A stretch of 64,000 nucleotides of DNA from CAYSWK01 sp964434735 (GCA_964434735.1 CAYSWK010000001.1:1-64000); one strand, 5' to 3'; numbered from the stretch's first letter, positions 27,479 through 36,682 are shown. A program made the numbers and translations. Notes: generated from the letters alone by a model not told the origin.

Positions 27479-28303
27479 ATGAAAATTGCAATTCCCAACA
27501 AGGGAAGATTATATGAAGATGCTGTAAAGGAACTAGCGGCAATTGGGATTGTGTTTCCAAGCAATGGCCGAAAACTTTACACAAGTACAAGCCAACCAAA
27601 TATACAAATAGTTCTATTGCGGGCTCAAGATATTCCTTGGTATGTAGCAAGTGGATCCGTAGAACTTGGAATTACGGGTACAGACATGATTGAGGAAAGC
27701 GATGTCACGGTAACTAAGATTCTTGATCTTGATTTTGGCAAATGCAAAATAGCTTTAGCTGCACAAAAAGGAACGAAAATTGCGAATTTTGACAAAATTG
27801 CAACTAAACTTACCAATATTGCCAAGAAATGGATCGCAAAAAAGAAATTGAATGCACAAGTTATTCCTCTTTCAGGAGCGCTTGAGTTTGCACCTTTTGC
27901 AGGTGTTGCACCTGCAATAATTGACCAGGTTTCAACGGGCGACACGTTGCGCGAAAATAACCTTGAAGTAATCGAAGTTATTTTTGAATCCAATGCCTGC
28001 CTCATAACTAAAAACAAAACAAGCGAGGAAATGGAAGAAATAAAAATGGCATTACAAAGCGTTATGCTTGCCAGGAAAAAAATGTATATTATGCTCAACG
28101 TAACTAATGAAGAAAAACTTTCGGCAGTTGTACGAGTACTTCCTTGTCTTGAAAGCCCTACGGTGATAAAACTTGCCAAACCTGGAGAATACGCCGTGCA
28201 CTCAGTTGTTGATTCAAAAGATCTTAGCCAAACTATGCGTACGATCTCAAAAGCTGGTGCTGAAGGCATTCTTGTAACAAAACTTGAACGGGTAGTGCTA
28301 TGA
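27479..28303 (+). CDS. hisG: ATP phosphoribosyltransferase, long form
   Basis: First committed step: ATP plus PRPP to phosphoribosyl-ATP. 274 aa, the long HisG form with a C-terminal ACT-like regulatory domain (about 205-274), so feedback inhibition by histidine without HisZ is expected. Start MKIAIPNKGRLYEDAV; VELGITGTDMIEES is characteristic. ATG 27479 has GGTGAT four bases upstream. Confidence 0.96.
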   Translation: MKIAIPNKGRLYEDAVKELAAIGIVFPSNGRKLYTSTSQPNIQIVLLRAQDIPWYVASGSVELGITGTDMIEESDVTVTKILDLDFGKCKIALAAQKGTKIANFDKIATKLTNIAKKWIAKKKLNAQVIPLSGALEFAPFAGVAPAIIDQVSTGDTLRENNLEVIEVIFESNACLITKNKTSEEMEEIKMALQSVMLARKKMYIMLNVTNEEKLSAVVRVLPCLESPTVIKLAKPGEYAVHSVVDSKDLSQTMRTISKAGAEGILVTKLERVVL

Positions 28304-28869
28304 TCGGGATTATAGATGTAGGAAATGCCAAAAGTGTTGAAAATGCACTTGAAAAATTAGGCTATTCTAGCGTACGAACTATCGATTCTACAATCATTAG
28401 CAAGTGTAATGGAATCATACTTCCAGGAGTTGGCGAATTTGGAACGGTAATGCAACAAATCGATCCGCTGTCGCCACTCATCAAACGATGGAAAAAACCG
28501 TTTCTTGGCATTTGTGCAGGAATGCAAGTATTGTTTGAATCAAGTGAGGAAAGCCCCAGTGTTGAAGGGCTTGGAATCATTAAAGGAAAAGTAAAAAAAT
28601 TCCAAAACATACGAACTCCCCAAATAGGTTGGAATAAACTTGAAAATAGTACTAATCCGCTGCTTGGAAAAGAAGAGTATGTATATTTTGTTAATTCCTA
28701 CTATTGCGTCCCGCGGGAAAAGGCAATTACTAGTACTGCCAAATACGGAATTAACTTTGCAGCATCAATAAATAAAGAAAATTACTACGGCGTACAATTT
28801 CACCCTGAAAAAAGCGGGGAATGTGGGCTGGAGATGCTCAACAAATTCGCGAGGTTAGTAGTATGTTGA
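28300..28869 (+). CDS. hisH: Imidazole glycerol phosphate synthase, glutaminase subunit
   Basis: Class I glutamine amidotransferase, 189 aa, that supplies ammonia to HisF. Nucleophile Cys in FLGICAGMQVLFESS, with His and Glu in VQFHPEKSG. The ATG overlaps the hisG TGA by four bases. Slightly shorter than the usual ~200 aa. Confidence 0.95.
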   Translation: MIGIIDVGNAKSVENALEKLGYSSVRTIDSTIISKCNGIILPGVGEFGTVMQQIDPLSPLIKRWKKPFLGICAGMQVLFESSEESPSVEGLGIIKGKVKKFQNIRTPQIGWNKLENSTNPLLGKEEYVYFVNSYYCVPREKAITSTAKYGINFAASINKENYYGVQFHPEKSGECGLEMLNKFARLVVC

Positions 28870-29522
28870 TTATTCCTGCGATCGACTTACTAGACGGAAA
28901 CTGCGTACGTTTGCTCAAAGGTAAACGAGATGAGTGCACAGTCTATTCGAACAATCCGTTAGAAGTAATTAAATCCTTTAAAGAACAAGGCGCAAAACTT
29001 GTCCACATTGTAGACCTTAATGGTGCATTTGATGGTACAATGAAGAATCTGCCAAGTATCAAAGAATTAGCAAAAGAAATTGAAATAGAAGTGGGCGGTG
29101 GAATACGAACCAAAGAAAAAATAGATCAACTAAGGGCAAGCGGAGTGAAAAGAATAATTGTAGGAACGAACCTTCCTGAATTAAAGAAATATGGAGTAAT
29201 CGGTGCACTTGACTTTAAAGATGGAAAATTCGCAACAAAAGGATGGGTTGAGACAAAAGAGGTTAATATCAAGGAACTTCTTAAAGGACTCACCGAAGTG
29301 ATTGTTACTGATGTTTCAACTGATGGAATGTTAAGTGGACCAAACGTGCCTCTTATGAAAAAAATCCAAAGTTATGGCATCAACGTCATTGCTTCTGGGG
29401 GGATTGGCTCATTAGAAGATATTGCAAAACTCAAAAAAGCAGGCATAACTGGGGCAATTGTTGGAAAGGCACTTTACGAAAAAAAATTCTCACTTGAAGA
29501 GGCGATTGATTATGCTAACTAA
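28863..29522 (+). CDS. hisA: ProFAR isomerase HisA (compact)
   Basis: TIM-barrel aldose-ketose isomerase of the fourth pathway step. 219 aa versus the usual ~240. Catalytic Asp8 (IPAIDLLDGNCVRL) and the second Asp in VTDVSTDGMLSG are present, with EVGGGIRTKEKI. The central region between IIVGTNL and GALDFKDGKFATKGW is about 15 residues shorter than usual. It overlaps hisH by seven bases and hisF by eleven. Confidence 0.93.
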   Translation: MLIIPAIDLLDGNCVRLLKGKRDECTVYSNNPLEVIKSFKEQGAKLVHIVDLNGAFDGTMKNLPSIKELAKEIEIEVGGGIRTKEKIDQLRASGVKRIIVGTNLPELKKYGVIGALDFKDGKFATKGWVETKEVNIKELLKGLTEVIVTDVSTDGMLSGPNVPLMKKIQSYGINVIASGGIGSLEDIAKLKKAGITGAIVGKALYEKKFSLEEAIDYAN

Positions 29523-30270
29523 ACGGATCATACCTTGTCTTGATGTTGCACAGGGTCGAGTAGTTAAAGGTACGAATTTTGTCAATTTGCAGGATAATGG
29601 AGATGCCGTTGAACTTGCAAAAAAGTACTATTTGGAAGGTGCAGATGAGCTATGCTTTCTTGATATTACTGCAACAGTTGAAAAAAGGAAAACGCTTCTT
29701 GAATTAGTGCAACGTGTCGCCCGTGAGATATTTATTCCATTTTCAGTTGGCGGAGGGATACGCACACTTGAAGATGCCCGTGCAGTACTGACATGCGGCG
29801 CTGAAAAGGTAGTTCTTGGAACTATAGCCATACAACAACCTAAAATAGTACAAGAAATTGCAAAAGAATTTGGAAGCCAGGCAGCGGTTATTTCAATAGA
29901 TGCAAAACGCGTAGGCAATTCTTGGAACCAGTTTATCAAAGGCGGGCGGGAAGATTCTGGTAAAGATGTAATCAAATTTGCAAAAGAAATGGAAAACTTG
30001 GGAGCCGGAGAGATTCTGCTCAATTCAATAGATAAGGATGGCACAAAACAAGGATTTGATCTAGAACTATGCAATGCAGTTTGTAATGCCGTAAACATTC
30101 CAGTAATCGCATCAAGCGGGGCTAAGGATGCACAGAGTTTTGTTGAAATTTTCAAAAAAACACAGGTAAGTGCTGCTTTAGCTGCACGCATATTTCACAC
30201 TAATGAAGTTTCGATTAGAGAGGTTAAGAAAATACTGACTAAAAACAAGGTGAACATACGTGAAATTTGA
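29512..30270 (+). CDS. hisF: Imidazole glycerol phosphate synthase, cyclase subunit
   Basis: TIM-barrel cyclase that partners HisH, releasing imidazoleglycerol phosphate and AICAR, 252 aa. Catalytic Asp11 in IIPCLDVAQGRVVKG; the second Asp in EILLNSIDKDGTKQG. The start is fixed by the conserved MLTKRIIPCLD and lies inside the end of hisA. Confidence 0.97.
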   Translation: MLTKRIIPCLDVAQGRVVKGTNFVNLQDNGDAVELAKKYYLEGADELCFLDITATVEKRKTLLELVQRVAREIFIPFSVGGGIRTLEDARAVLTCGAEKVVLGTIAIQQPKIVQEIAKEFGSQAAVISIDAKRVGNSWNQFIKGGREDSGKDVIKFAKEMENLGAGEILLNSIDKDGTKQGFDLELCNAVCNAVNIPVIASSGAKDAQSFVEIFKKTQVSAALAARIFHTNEVSIREVKKILTKNKVNIREI

Positions 30271-30838
30271 TAAAAAAGGACTCATTCCAATGATTATTCA
30301 AGATGCTAAAACAAGGGAAGTACTTTCACTTGTCTATGGAAATAAAGAATCCATACAAAAAATGAAAGAGACAAGATTTGTATGGCGATACTCTCGTTCA
30401 AAAAAACGAATTATGCAAAAGGGTGAAGAATCCGGAAATGTTCAAAAAGTAGTCTCAATTGTTGAAGACTGCGATTCAGACGCACTGCTTGTACTAGCTC
30501 AACCATCGGGGCCGGCATGCCACAAAGGCACAGGAAGCTGTTTTAGTGATGCTATAACTAGTTTAGAATCAGACACGTTAGAAAAACTAGAGCAGATAAT
30601 TGAAAATCGGATCAAGAATCCTAAAGAAGGGAGCTATACTGCTAAATTGGCTGGTAATGGCGCACTCCTCAACGGCAAGTTACGTGAGGAACTGTATGAA
30701 TTCATATACTTTAAGGACAAGGACAATCTGAATTGGGAAATGGCTGACCTTTTGTACTTCATGCTCGTACTCTTGAAAAAAAACGAGGGAAGCTTAAAAG
30801 AGGTTAAAGAAAAGCTGCAAGAACGGATGAAGATCTAA
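30260..30838 (+). CDS. hisIE: Bifunctional PR-AMP cyclohydrolase / PR-ATP pyrophosphatase
   Basis: Steps 2 and 3 in one chain, 192 aa. Residues ~1-100 are HisI (MIIQDAKTREVLSLVYGN, FVWRYSRSKK, zinc-site HKGTGSCF). Residues ~105-192 are HisE (SYTAKLAGNGALLNGKLREE, NWEMADLLYFMLVLL). The start codon is GTG with AAGGTGA upstream. It ends the operon, which then encodes all steps from PRPP and ATP to histidine. Confidence 0.95.
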   Translation: MKFDKKGLIPMIIQDAKTREVLSLVYGNKESIQKMKETRFVWRYSRSKKRIMQKGEESGNVQKVVSIVEDCDSDALLVLAQPSGPACHKGTGSCFSDAITSLESDTLEKLEQIIENRIKNPKEGSYTAKLAGNGALLNGKLREELYEFIYFKDKDNLNWEMADLLYFMLVLLKKNEGSLKEVKEKLQERMKI

Positions 30839-30882
30839 TACAAACAGAAAATTAATATAGCCCCCCAAATATAATCTAAATT

Positions 30883-31464
30883 ATGAACGCACGATATGGT
30901 TGTCTTATACTTATAGCAATTCTTTTCTTAGGATGCACTACTCCTAATACGAACAATATAGGTGGGCCGGAAAATCAACAAGTACTAACTACCGACCAAA
31001 CCGCAGTACTGCCAGAATCAATACCGCCAGCAATTGATAACGATACACAAGAAAATGAAATTCCAATGCAGAATGATGTAACAAAGGATTCAATTTCAAA
31101 CCAAACGTCTTCTCAAAACACTATTCTGACAGAATTAAGTATGGCTGAGGTTTCCAAACATAATGCCGCACAAAATTGCTGGGTTGTCGTATACGGAAAA
31201 GTTCTTGACCTTACGGCATTTACTGCGCACCCTGGAGGAAGCGCATACGTGCCTTATTGTGGAACTGAAGCAACCCGCGCGTTTGAAACAAAGGGCGGGC
31301 AAGGATCCGGGCATTCTCAAGCTGCGGTGTCATGGCTTGACAGCTATACTATTGGCGCACTGGGCAGCACCGTAAACAGCACCGCACTGCCAGCAACCAA
31401 TCAAACAATCCCAAAAGGAGAGGATGAGGATGACGAATATGAAGATGAGTTTGAGGATGACTGA
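30883..31464 (+). CDS. Lipoprotein with cytochrome b5-like heme domain
   Basis: 193-aa surface lipoprotein. Signal peptide with lipobox ILFLGC (lipidated Cys18), then a ~65-residue polar Asn/Gln/Thr linker. A cytochrome b5 fold follows at about 85-165: EVSKHNAAQNCWVVVYGKVL, axial-ligand motif HPGG and a second His in GSGHSQAA. The tail is strongly acidic (DEDDEYEDEFEDD). Electron transfer outside the membrane is expected, but no partner reductase is nearby. Confidence 0.88.
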   Translation: MNARYGCLILIAILFLGCTTPNTNNIGGPENQQVLTTDQTAVLPESIPPAIDNDTQENEIPMQNDVTKDSISNQTSSQNTILTELSMAEVSKHNAAQNCWVVVYGKVLDLTAFTAHPGGSAYVPYCGTEATRAFETKGGQGSGHSQAAVSWLDSYTIGALGSTVNSTALPATNQTIPKGEDEDDEYEDEFEDD

Positions 31465-31505
31465 TAATGTTCAGATAGAAAGAGGGCCTTGTTGTAAAAA
31501 TAAGA

Positions 31506-31820
31506 TTGGATAATGAACATTTTTCCTACGCACGAATTCTCAAAGATCCATTAATCGTATTTTATAATGGTAAATTCAAAGAAGAAAAAATGCTTGAAGA
31601 AATAATAACTTTACCCATTCTCTTCAAAGTATGGTGTCATAAAGATGTTCATAAAATAATGGAAAACGTTGGATTTATTAAACTTGAACAAAATCTAAAA
31701 AAGCCAGTAAAATTCTACAAACAAGACCCTACTACCAAAAAATTATTTATTTACGAAAAGGGCAAGCAACAACCCGCCTCACGTGAAGAAATTAAAGAAC
31801 TGGAATACGCTGCTGTTTGA
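31506..31820 (+). CDS. Hypothetical protein, possibly broken by an in-frame TGA
   Basis: Unrecognised 104-aa frame with only a TTG start and no ribosome site. It ends IKELEYAAV at TGA (31818-31820). The same frame continues open for 27 more codons to TAA at 31904 and reads as plausible helix (ELEHILERLNAELEGKESKW). The frame also opens ten codons before the TTG. It looks like a decayed or truncated gene; its end overlaps the next gene, on the other strand. Confidence 0.45.
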   Translation: MDNEHFSYARILKDPLIVFYNGKFKEEKMLEEIITLPILFKVWCHKDVHKIMENVGFIKLEQNLKKPVKFYKQDPTTKKLFIYEKGKQQPASREEIKELEYAAV

Positions 31821-31896
31821 GAGCTTGAACATATTTTGGAAAGACTCAATGCTGAACTTGAAGGCAAAGAATCGAAATGGAAAAAAATGATAAAAA

Positions 31897-32154
31897 CTAC
31901 TTAAACTCGATTTTGCCTTCTATAACTTTTCCAGAGAGATTAAAACTAATCCCATATTCTTCCATGCCTTTCATGACACTTGCACTACATTGCAAGGGAT
32001 CGACAATGATCTTTTGGCCTTCACCCGTTTCAATAATAACTTTAACAGCATGGATATTGGCTGTCTTAATGCCCAGATCTTTTGCGAGTTGATCTGCCTC
32101 TTTTGCCAGTACTGAAACATCATTATCTTCTGAAACTTTAGCTTTTTTTGCCAT
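31897..32154 (-). CDS. Small hypothetical protein (85 aa)
   Basis: 85-aa soluble protein starting MAKKAKVSEDNDVSVLAKEA. A helical first half is followed by strands (AVKVIIETGEGQKIIVDP). No domain recognised. Divergent from the membrane-anchored gene at 32214. Confidence 0.6.
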   Translation of the reverse strand: MAKKAKVSEDNDVSVLAKEADQLAKDLGIKTANIHAVKVIIETGEGQKIIVDPLQCSASVMKGMEEYGISFNLSGKVIEGKIEFK

Positions 32155-32213
32155 AAAAATACCAAAACAGTTTCAACAAGAACCATTAAAAAGAAACTGA
32201 AAATAGATAGAAT

Positions 32214-32561
32214 ATGCAAAAAGAAATGATCATCCTATTTGGGATTATTATCCTGGCGGCAATTGCATTCGTAATGGTGCAAGGGACTGATACTATGGCG
32301 CGTTCAACAACATTTGAAGGAATTGCACAAAATGCAAAAGGTGGAGCAGTACTTATTACTCCTGACAAAGTCATTTACCTCAAAGGATGGGACTCGTGGC
32401 CTGATGACTCGACACTTGGAAAGAAAGTCAAAGTCTCTGGAGTTCTAAAACAAGAGCAGTACTTACAAGAGGCAATTGTTGATGAAAAAGGCGCCATAAG
32501 TCAGGGAACAGATGGACCTTCGATGGATTACGTGCTTTATAACCCCGTTGTAAAGAAATAA
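32214..32561 (+). CDS. Membrane-anchored small beta-domain protein
   Basis: 115-aa protein with one N-terminal helix (about 5-23) and a beta-rich domain that may be an OB fold (GKKVKVSGVLKQEQYLQEAI). Probably anchored facing outward. Function unknown. Confidence 0.6.
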   Translation: MQKEMIILFGIIILAAIAFVMVQGTDTMARSTTFEGIAQNAKGGAVLITPDKVIYLKGWDSWPDDSTLGKKVKVSGVLKQEQYLQEAIVDEKGAISQGTDGPSMDYVLYNPVVKK

Positions 32562-32562
32562 T

Positions 32563-33177
32563 TTAATTTTTTAAAATAATTCTCCCCAACCTAATCATAT
32601 CGCTTCCTTCTTTAATCGCTTCAATATAATCCTCACTCATGCCCATTGACGTTTTAAGGAGATATTTTTGCGCAAGAGACTTGAGGGTTTTGAAACAGGC
32701 ACGTTTATCCCCTTCAATTGTTCCAAGAGTCATAAGACCAAGAAGCTTAATGTTTGGAAGCAACCTAGCATGAGAAATAAGGGCGCCAAGTTCATCAAGT
32801 ATTATTCCCGTCTGATTTTTATTATCATCAAGCTTTACTTGCAGATAAATATCGACAGTTACGCCTTCTTCTCCCGCAACTTTTGATATTTTTTCAAGCA
32901 AGACCTTGGAATCAACACTTTGGATCGTTCCAAACAATTTTATGGCATCACGAACCTTATTTCGTTGTAAATGACCAATAAGATGGTAACGTTCACGCGG
33001 GATTTTTACCGTACGTTCATGTGCTTGCTTAACATAATTCTCGCCAAACAAAAGGGTTTTGTCTGCCGCAAGAAGTTCCTGTATCTGCGCATCGTTTGCA
33101 TACTTACAGGCAAAAAGAATACTAACTAAAGAAGAAATTGAATGACGAAAAGAAAAGTATTTTTCTGATAAAGACAT
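32563..33177 (-). CDS. YggS/PLPBP-type pyridoxal phosphate homeostasis protein
   Basis: 204-aa alanine-racemase-fold protein that binds PLP and buffers its level. PLP Lys in LFACKYANDAQIQEL; GENYVKQAHE, YHLIGHLQRNKV and the phosphate loop GMSEDYIEAIKEGSDMIRLG are all present. It would support PLP enzymes such as HisC. Confidence 0.92.
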   Translation of the reverse strand: MSLSEKYFSFRHSISSLVSILFACKYANDAQIQELLAADKTLLFGENYVKQAHERTVKIPRERYHLIGHLQRNKVRDAIKLFGTIQSVDSKVLLEKISKVAGEEGVTVDIYLQVKLDDNKNQTGIILDELGALISHARLLPNIKLLGLMTLGTIEGDKRACFKTLKSLAQKYLLKTSMGMSEDYIEAIKEGSDMIRLGRIILKN

Positions 33178-33183
33178 GTTCGA

Positions 33184-33747
33184 TCAAAGCTTTCCGACCA
33201 GGTCTAAACCCGGTTTAAGTGTCGTTTTACCTGGCTCCCAGCTTGCAGGACATACGTTGCCACCATGTTCACGTACAAACTTTGCAGCTTGCAATTTTCT
33301 AATGATTTCCTTGGTGCTCCTCCCTATAGAGTTGTCGTGAACATCCATCGCTTTCAAGACGCCGTCAGGATCAATGATCAACGTTGCACGTAAGGAAAGA
33401 CCTTCGTTTTCAATATACGTGCCAAAGGTTTTACAAATAATCCCCGTAGGATCTGCTGCCATAGGATAATTGATTTTCTTAATAGATGGAGAACTATCAT
33501 GCCATGCCTTGTGCGCATAAACCGTATCCGTGCTTACGCTTATTACCTCGGCACCAAGTTTTTTTACTTCGTCGTACTGGCTTGCCATTTCGGTAAGTTC
33601 GGTTGGACAAACAAAGGTAAAATCTGCAGGATAAAAAAGTAAAATGAGCCATTTTCCAGCGTAATCTGAAAAATTTACTTTTTTTGTTTCTTCATTATGA
33701 TAAATGTCTGCCCCTAAATTTGGAATTTTTTCACCAATTTGAATCAT
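33184..33747 (-). CDS. 2-Cys peroxiredoxin (AhpC/Prx1 type)
   Basis: 187-aa thiol peroxidase. Peroxidatic Cys in FTFVCPTEL (about residue 47) and resolving Cys in GNVCPASWEPG near the C-terminus, so a typical 2-Cys enzyme. It lies 6 nt upstream of the YggS gene on the same strand. The electron donor is unknown. Confidence 0.94.
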   Translation of the reverse strand: MIQIGEKIPNLGADIYHNEETKKVNFSDYAGKWLILLFYPADFTFVCPTELTEMASQYDEVKKLGAEVISVSTDTVYAHKAWHDSSPSIKKINYPMAADPTGIICKTFGTYIENEGLSLRATLIIDPDGVLKAMDVHDNSIGRSTKEIIRKLQAAKFVREHGGNVCPASWEPGKTTLKPGLDLVGKL

Positions 33748-33802
33748 TTTTTCACCGTAGTATAACTATATGAAATAATTTAATAAGGGAACAATTTTTT
33801 TC

Positions 33803-34084
33803 TTAATTCCAGGTATTATTCAACCGACATTGCGCAACAGTAAATGAATTGTTCTTGAAATATTCTTGGCAACGAGTACTATGAATATATGTCGTAAGGA
33901 ACTGCCCGCATATTGCAGCGCCCTCACCAACTCCAACGGGGCTTTGACTGAAAGAATAAACGCATTCTTCGCAACAGCTGATAGGTGAAAATGATCCGTC
34001 GTACGAATCAGGCATTTCCTTGGAACCAAGACATCCAAAAAGGATAAACGCCAATATGATGAAAAGTATCGATTTCATAACCAT
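33803..34084 (-). CDS. Small Cys-rich lipoprotein
   Basis: 93-aa lipoprotein: signal helix with lipobox ILFGC, then a domain with six further Cys (including SCCEEC) consistent with three disulfides. Either ATG 34084 or ATG 34078 may be the start. Function unknown. Confidence 0.65.
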   Translation of the reverse strand: MVMKSILFIILAFILFGCLGSKEMPDSYDGSFSPISCCEECVYSFSQSPVGVGEGAAICGQFLTTYIHSTRCQEYFKNNSFTVAQCRLNNTWN

Positions 34085-34087
34085 GCC

Positions 34088-34921
34088 TCACAATGAATCA
34101 TAGTAGTTCTTCAAAATCAACGCATCCTCTTCAAGCACCGGAGATTCAACCGTGACACAACCGGCAACGGAATAGTCCTTCAGCGCCTTCATAAGGTCCT
34201 TATAGTTCCAGGAAGGATCTTCTTGAATAGAAAGATGATTCTTCTCGCCCTTATCACCATAATTAACTCCTTGTATGTGCAAGTGCATCTCCTTAAGTGC
34301 GGTTTTTCCAAGCCCTTTTTCGACCACGTCAAGCGCCTTGCAATACTCATCGTAAGAGTTTACCCTTCCGTTCGTAGTTGCACGCATATGGGAAAAATCA
34401 ATGCAAGGAAGCACCTGGTCAAATTCGGATGAAAATTGCACAAGCTCCTCAAGCGTGCCAAATTGGGCATGCTTTCCTGCGGTTTCAGGACGAATCCATA
34501 CGTCGATTCCATGATTCTTGCAGTCTTGGACAACAAGGCCAATTTCCTTTTTTACACGCGCATAAACCTGTTCCTTGCTCGAATCGAGTCGAAATGCAGA
34601 ATGAACACAAACCGAATAGCCTCCAGACCATGAAAGCGCCTGCGCAGCGGCAAACAAACGTTGGCGTGATGCGGAACGTTTCTCGTCTTCCGGTGAGTTA
34701 AGATTAATGAAATAGGAGGCGTGTGCAGTCAATTTGACACCCAATTCCTCTGCCGTCTTCTTGATAATGGGTGCCTTTTCCTTTGAAATGTTCACATTAC
34801 GGACAAACTCAAGCTCCATCGAACCTAAACCAAGTTTTTTGATAGTTCGGATACCGTTTTCCGTATCGCGAGGCTCAGTGCAAAGAGGTATTCCGCCAGT
34901 TCCAAAATAAAGCTTATCCAT
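34088..34921 (-). CDS. Endonuclease IV-like TIM-barrel (AP endonuclease family 2)
   Basis: 277-aa xylose-isomerase-like TIM barrel closest to Nfo. Metal-ligand segments are seen: LTAHASYFINLNSPED, CVHSAFR, IRPETAGK, PCIDFSHMRA, MHLHIQG and TVESP. Nfo makes incisions at abasic sites using three zinc ions. A sugar-isomerase role is less likely given the LNSPE motif. Confidence 0.85.
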   Translation of the reverse strand: MDKLYFGTGGIPLCTEPRDTENGIRTIKKLGLGSMELEFVRNVNISKEKAPIIKKTAEELGVKLTAHASYFINLNSPEDEKRSASRQRLFAAAQALSWSGGYSVCVHSAFRLDSSKEQVYARVKKEIGLVVQDCKNHGIDVWIRPETAGKHAQFGTLEELVQFSSEFDQVLPCIDFSHMRATTNGRVNSYDEYCKALDVVEKGLGKTALKEMHLHIQGVNYGDKGEKNHLSIQEDPSWNYKDLMKALKDYSVAGCVTVESPVLEEDALILKNYYDSL

Positions 34922-34951
34922 AAAGAGTATAAAAAAAGAAAGAATAAAGAC

Positions 34952-36181
34952 TTACTTCCGTGGTTTCTCTTGGGTTGAAGGAACGTTCGTATCCTTTTTC
35001 CTGATAAACGAATACGCCTTCTTTGCGATTACAACTATGACGCCAAGCGGAATGAGAAGACCAAGAAGACCTACGATCGCCATGATGCCTATTGAAAACG
35101 CCCCAAAGAACAATTCTCCAAGGCTATCTAACGGTAAGAAGAAACTTCTTTGAACTTCCGGTTTTTCCTCGACAAGGCGTACGGAAATAATGGATTCTTT
35201 CGGCCGATTTTCCGCATTGATATTCGTAGTAAGTTGTTTTACTTCTCCAAGCGTCCTTAAACTCTCAAGAGTGCCCTCAAGAGATGAAAAAGGAACGCTC
35301 AAAAGAATTTCATAATGCTTCTCATACGTATTGTCGCTAAATTGAAGAGAAGTTATTTTGCCATTCTTTGAGGAGACTATTCCCTTAAGGGATTGAAGCT
35401 TTTCTTCAATAGTTCCCTCCTTGACTTTTAATGACACTTGCGCTTCTTGGCTTTCAGGAACCCCTACATAGGAATAAAGTTCAAGAACCACCGTTGACTT
35501 TGAGATTCTTCCTTCAAGACTTTGCTTTTGGCTCGTAAGAATTTCCAAATCTGAGGTAACTCGTGAAATCTCCTTTTCAACGGCTAAAAGACCTTCTACA
35601 TCTTCAGTTTGATTAAACAGAACATAGAGTCTTTCAAGTTCCACTTTTTTATTCTTAAGCCGGATATCTAAATCAACATATTCACGCGTTACATCCTGAA
35701 CTTGCACGTTCAAGTCAGTAACATCGCCTAAAACGGAAAGTTCCTGAAGCATCGAATCGAAGGAGTCGGGTACAATTTTAAACGTAAGAACATACGTTTG
35801 AGTTCCATAATACTCATTATAATAAACGGAAGTCGTTTGTGCACCTTTTGAAGATAATATTGATTTTGCACGTACAAGGGAAGATTCAAGCGTTCCTGAA
35901 TCTACTTTAACCCTAACAGTCCCTTCTTTAGTCTGGTATGTCCCTTCATCTACGGCCGGAACGATAGAAGGTGCGGCTTCTCGCATAGGCATATCTTGCG
36001 TAACATAAACTCCAGAACTGTCAGAAGGCATCATCCCGCCTTGTTTAGCCATCATGGGCCCATCAGAATCATAATACACGGATTCAACATTTGACGGTGA
36101 ACCTCCTGATTGAATTGAAGTACAACCTCCAAGAAGCAAAAATAAGGCAAGCAAACCGAAAATGTGGTGAGTGAGTTTCAT
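34952..36181 (-). CDS. DUF4349-type lipoprotein with C-terminal membrane helix
   Basis: 409-aa protein. Lipobox LLLGGC at residues 15-20, then two related alpha/beta units (about 88-170 and 257-320). Between them is a coiled coil (~170-240; VDLDIRLKNKKVELERLYVL). A membrane helix at 360-390 and a basic tail follow. The layout matches DUF4349, with a duplicated beta unit. Function unknown; probably envelope or sensing. Confidence 0.8.
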   Translation of the reverse strand: MKLTHHIFGLLALFLLLGGCTSIQSGGSPSNVESVYYDSDGPMMAKQGGMMPSDSSGVYVTQDMPMREAAPSIVPAVDEGTYQTKEGTVRVKVDSGTLESSLVRAKSILSSKGAQTTSVYYNEYYGTQTYVLTFKIVPDSFDSMLQELSVLGDVTDLNVQVQDVTREYVDLDIRLKNKKVELERLYVLFNQTEDVEGLLAVEKEISRVTSDLEILTSQKQSLEGRISKSTVVLELYSYVGVPESQEAQVSLKVKEGTIEEKLQSLKGIVSSKNGKITSLQFSDNTYEKHYEILLSVPFSSLEGTLESLRTLGEVKQLTTNINAENRPKESIISVRLVEEKPEVQRSFFLPLDSLGELFFGAFSIGIMAIVGLLGLLIPLGVIVVIAKKAYSFIRKKDTNVPSTQEKPRK

Positions 36182-36250
36182 AAGGAAACTAATCTCTCCA
36201 AGTATTAAAACCTCTCATATTTGGTAAGGAAACGGCCTTGGCAAGAAAAA

Positions 36251-36682
36251 TTATGCGCCGCCGTATCCTTTATGGGTTTTATGAAGGATGTAATTTTTTG
36301 ATTCAAGAACCCCAAAGCAAATAAGCGTGCTTACAAGAACATAATTCCATAAATGGAGCCCCACCAGAATACCAATTGCCGCAGTTACCCAAATGGTTGC
36401 GGCAGTTGTAAGCCCCGTAAGCTTGTTATTGTCCTTCCAAACAACTCCCAAACCAAGAAAACCAATGCCCGAAACAATTTGGGCAACAACACGCATCGGG
36501 TCGGAACCAGGGGAATTTGAGGAAACGGAAATGAGCGTAAAAAGCGTCGAACCAAGTGAAATGAGAATGAAGGTGCGAAGACCGGCCTGCTTTTTTCTTC
36601 GAGTATAACCAATTAAAGAACCAACAAGCAAAGATACGAGCAATGGCAATGATTCTAAGAGAGATAAATCTTCCATATCCAT
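36251..36682 (-). CDS. MgtC family membrane protein
   Basis: 143-aa protein with four membrane helices and the MgtC core GYTRRKKQAGLRTFILISLG and AQIVSGIGFLGLGVVWKDN. MgtC proteins affect Mg adaptation and ATP synthase activity in bacteria. It lacks the C-terminal ACT-like domain of longer members. Whether it interacts with this archaeon's A-type ATP synthase is unknown. Confidence 0.9.
   Translation of the reverse strand: MDMEDLSLLESLPLLVSLLVGSLIGYTRRKKQAGLRTFILISLGSTLFTLISVSSNSPGSDPMRVVAQIVSGIGFLGLGVVWKDNNKLTGLTTAATIWVTAAIGILVGLHLWNYVLVSTLICFGVLESKNYILHKTHKGYGGA

Noticed and set aside
31818..31820. TGA as a selenocysteine codon
   Set aside because: No SECIS-like hairpin or selenoprotein family match is seen and the gene lacks a normal start; decay is simpler.
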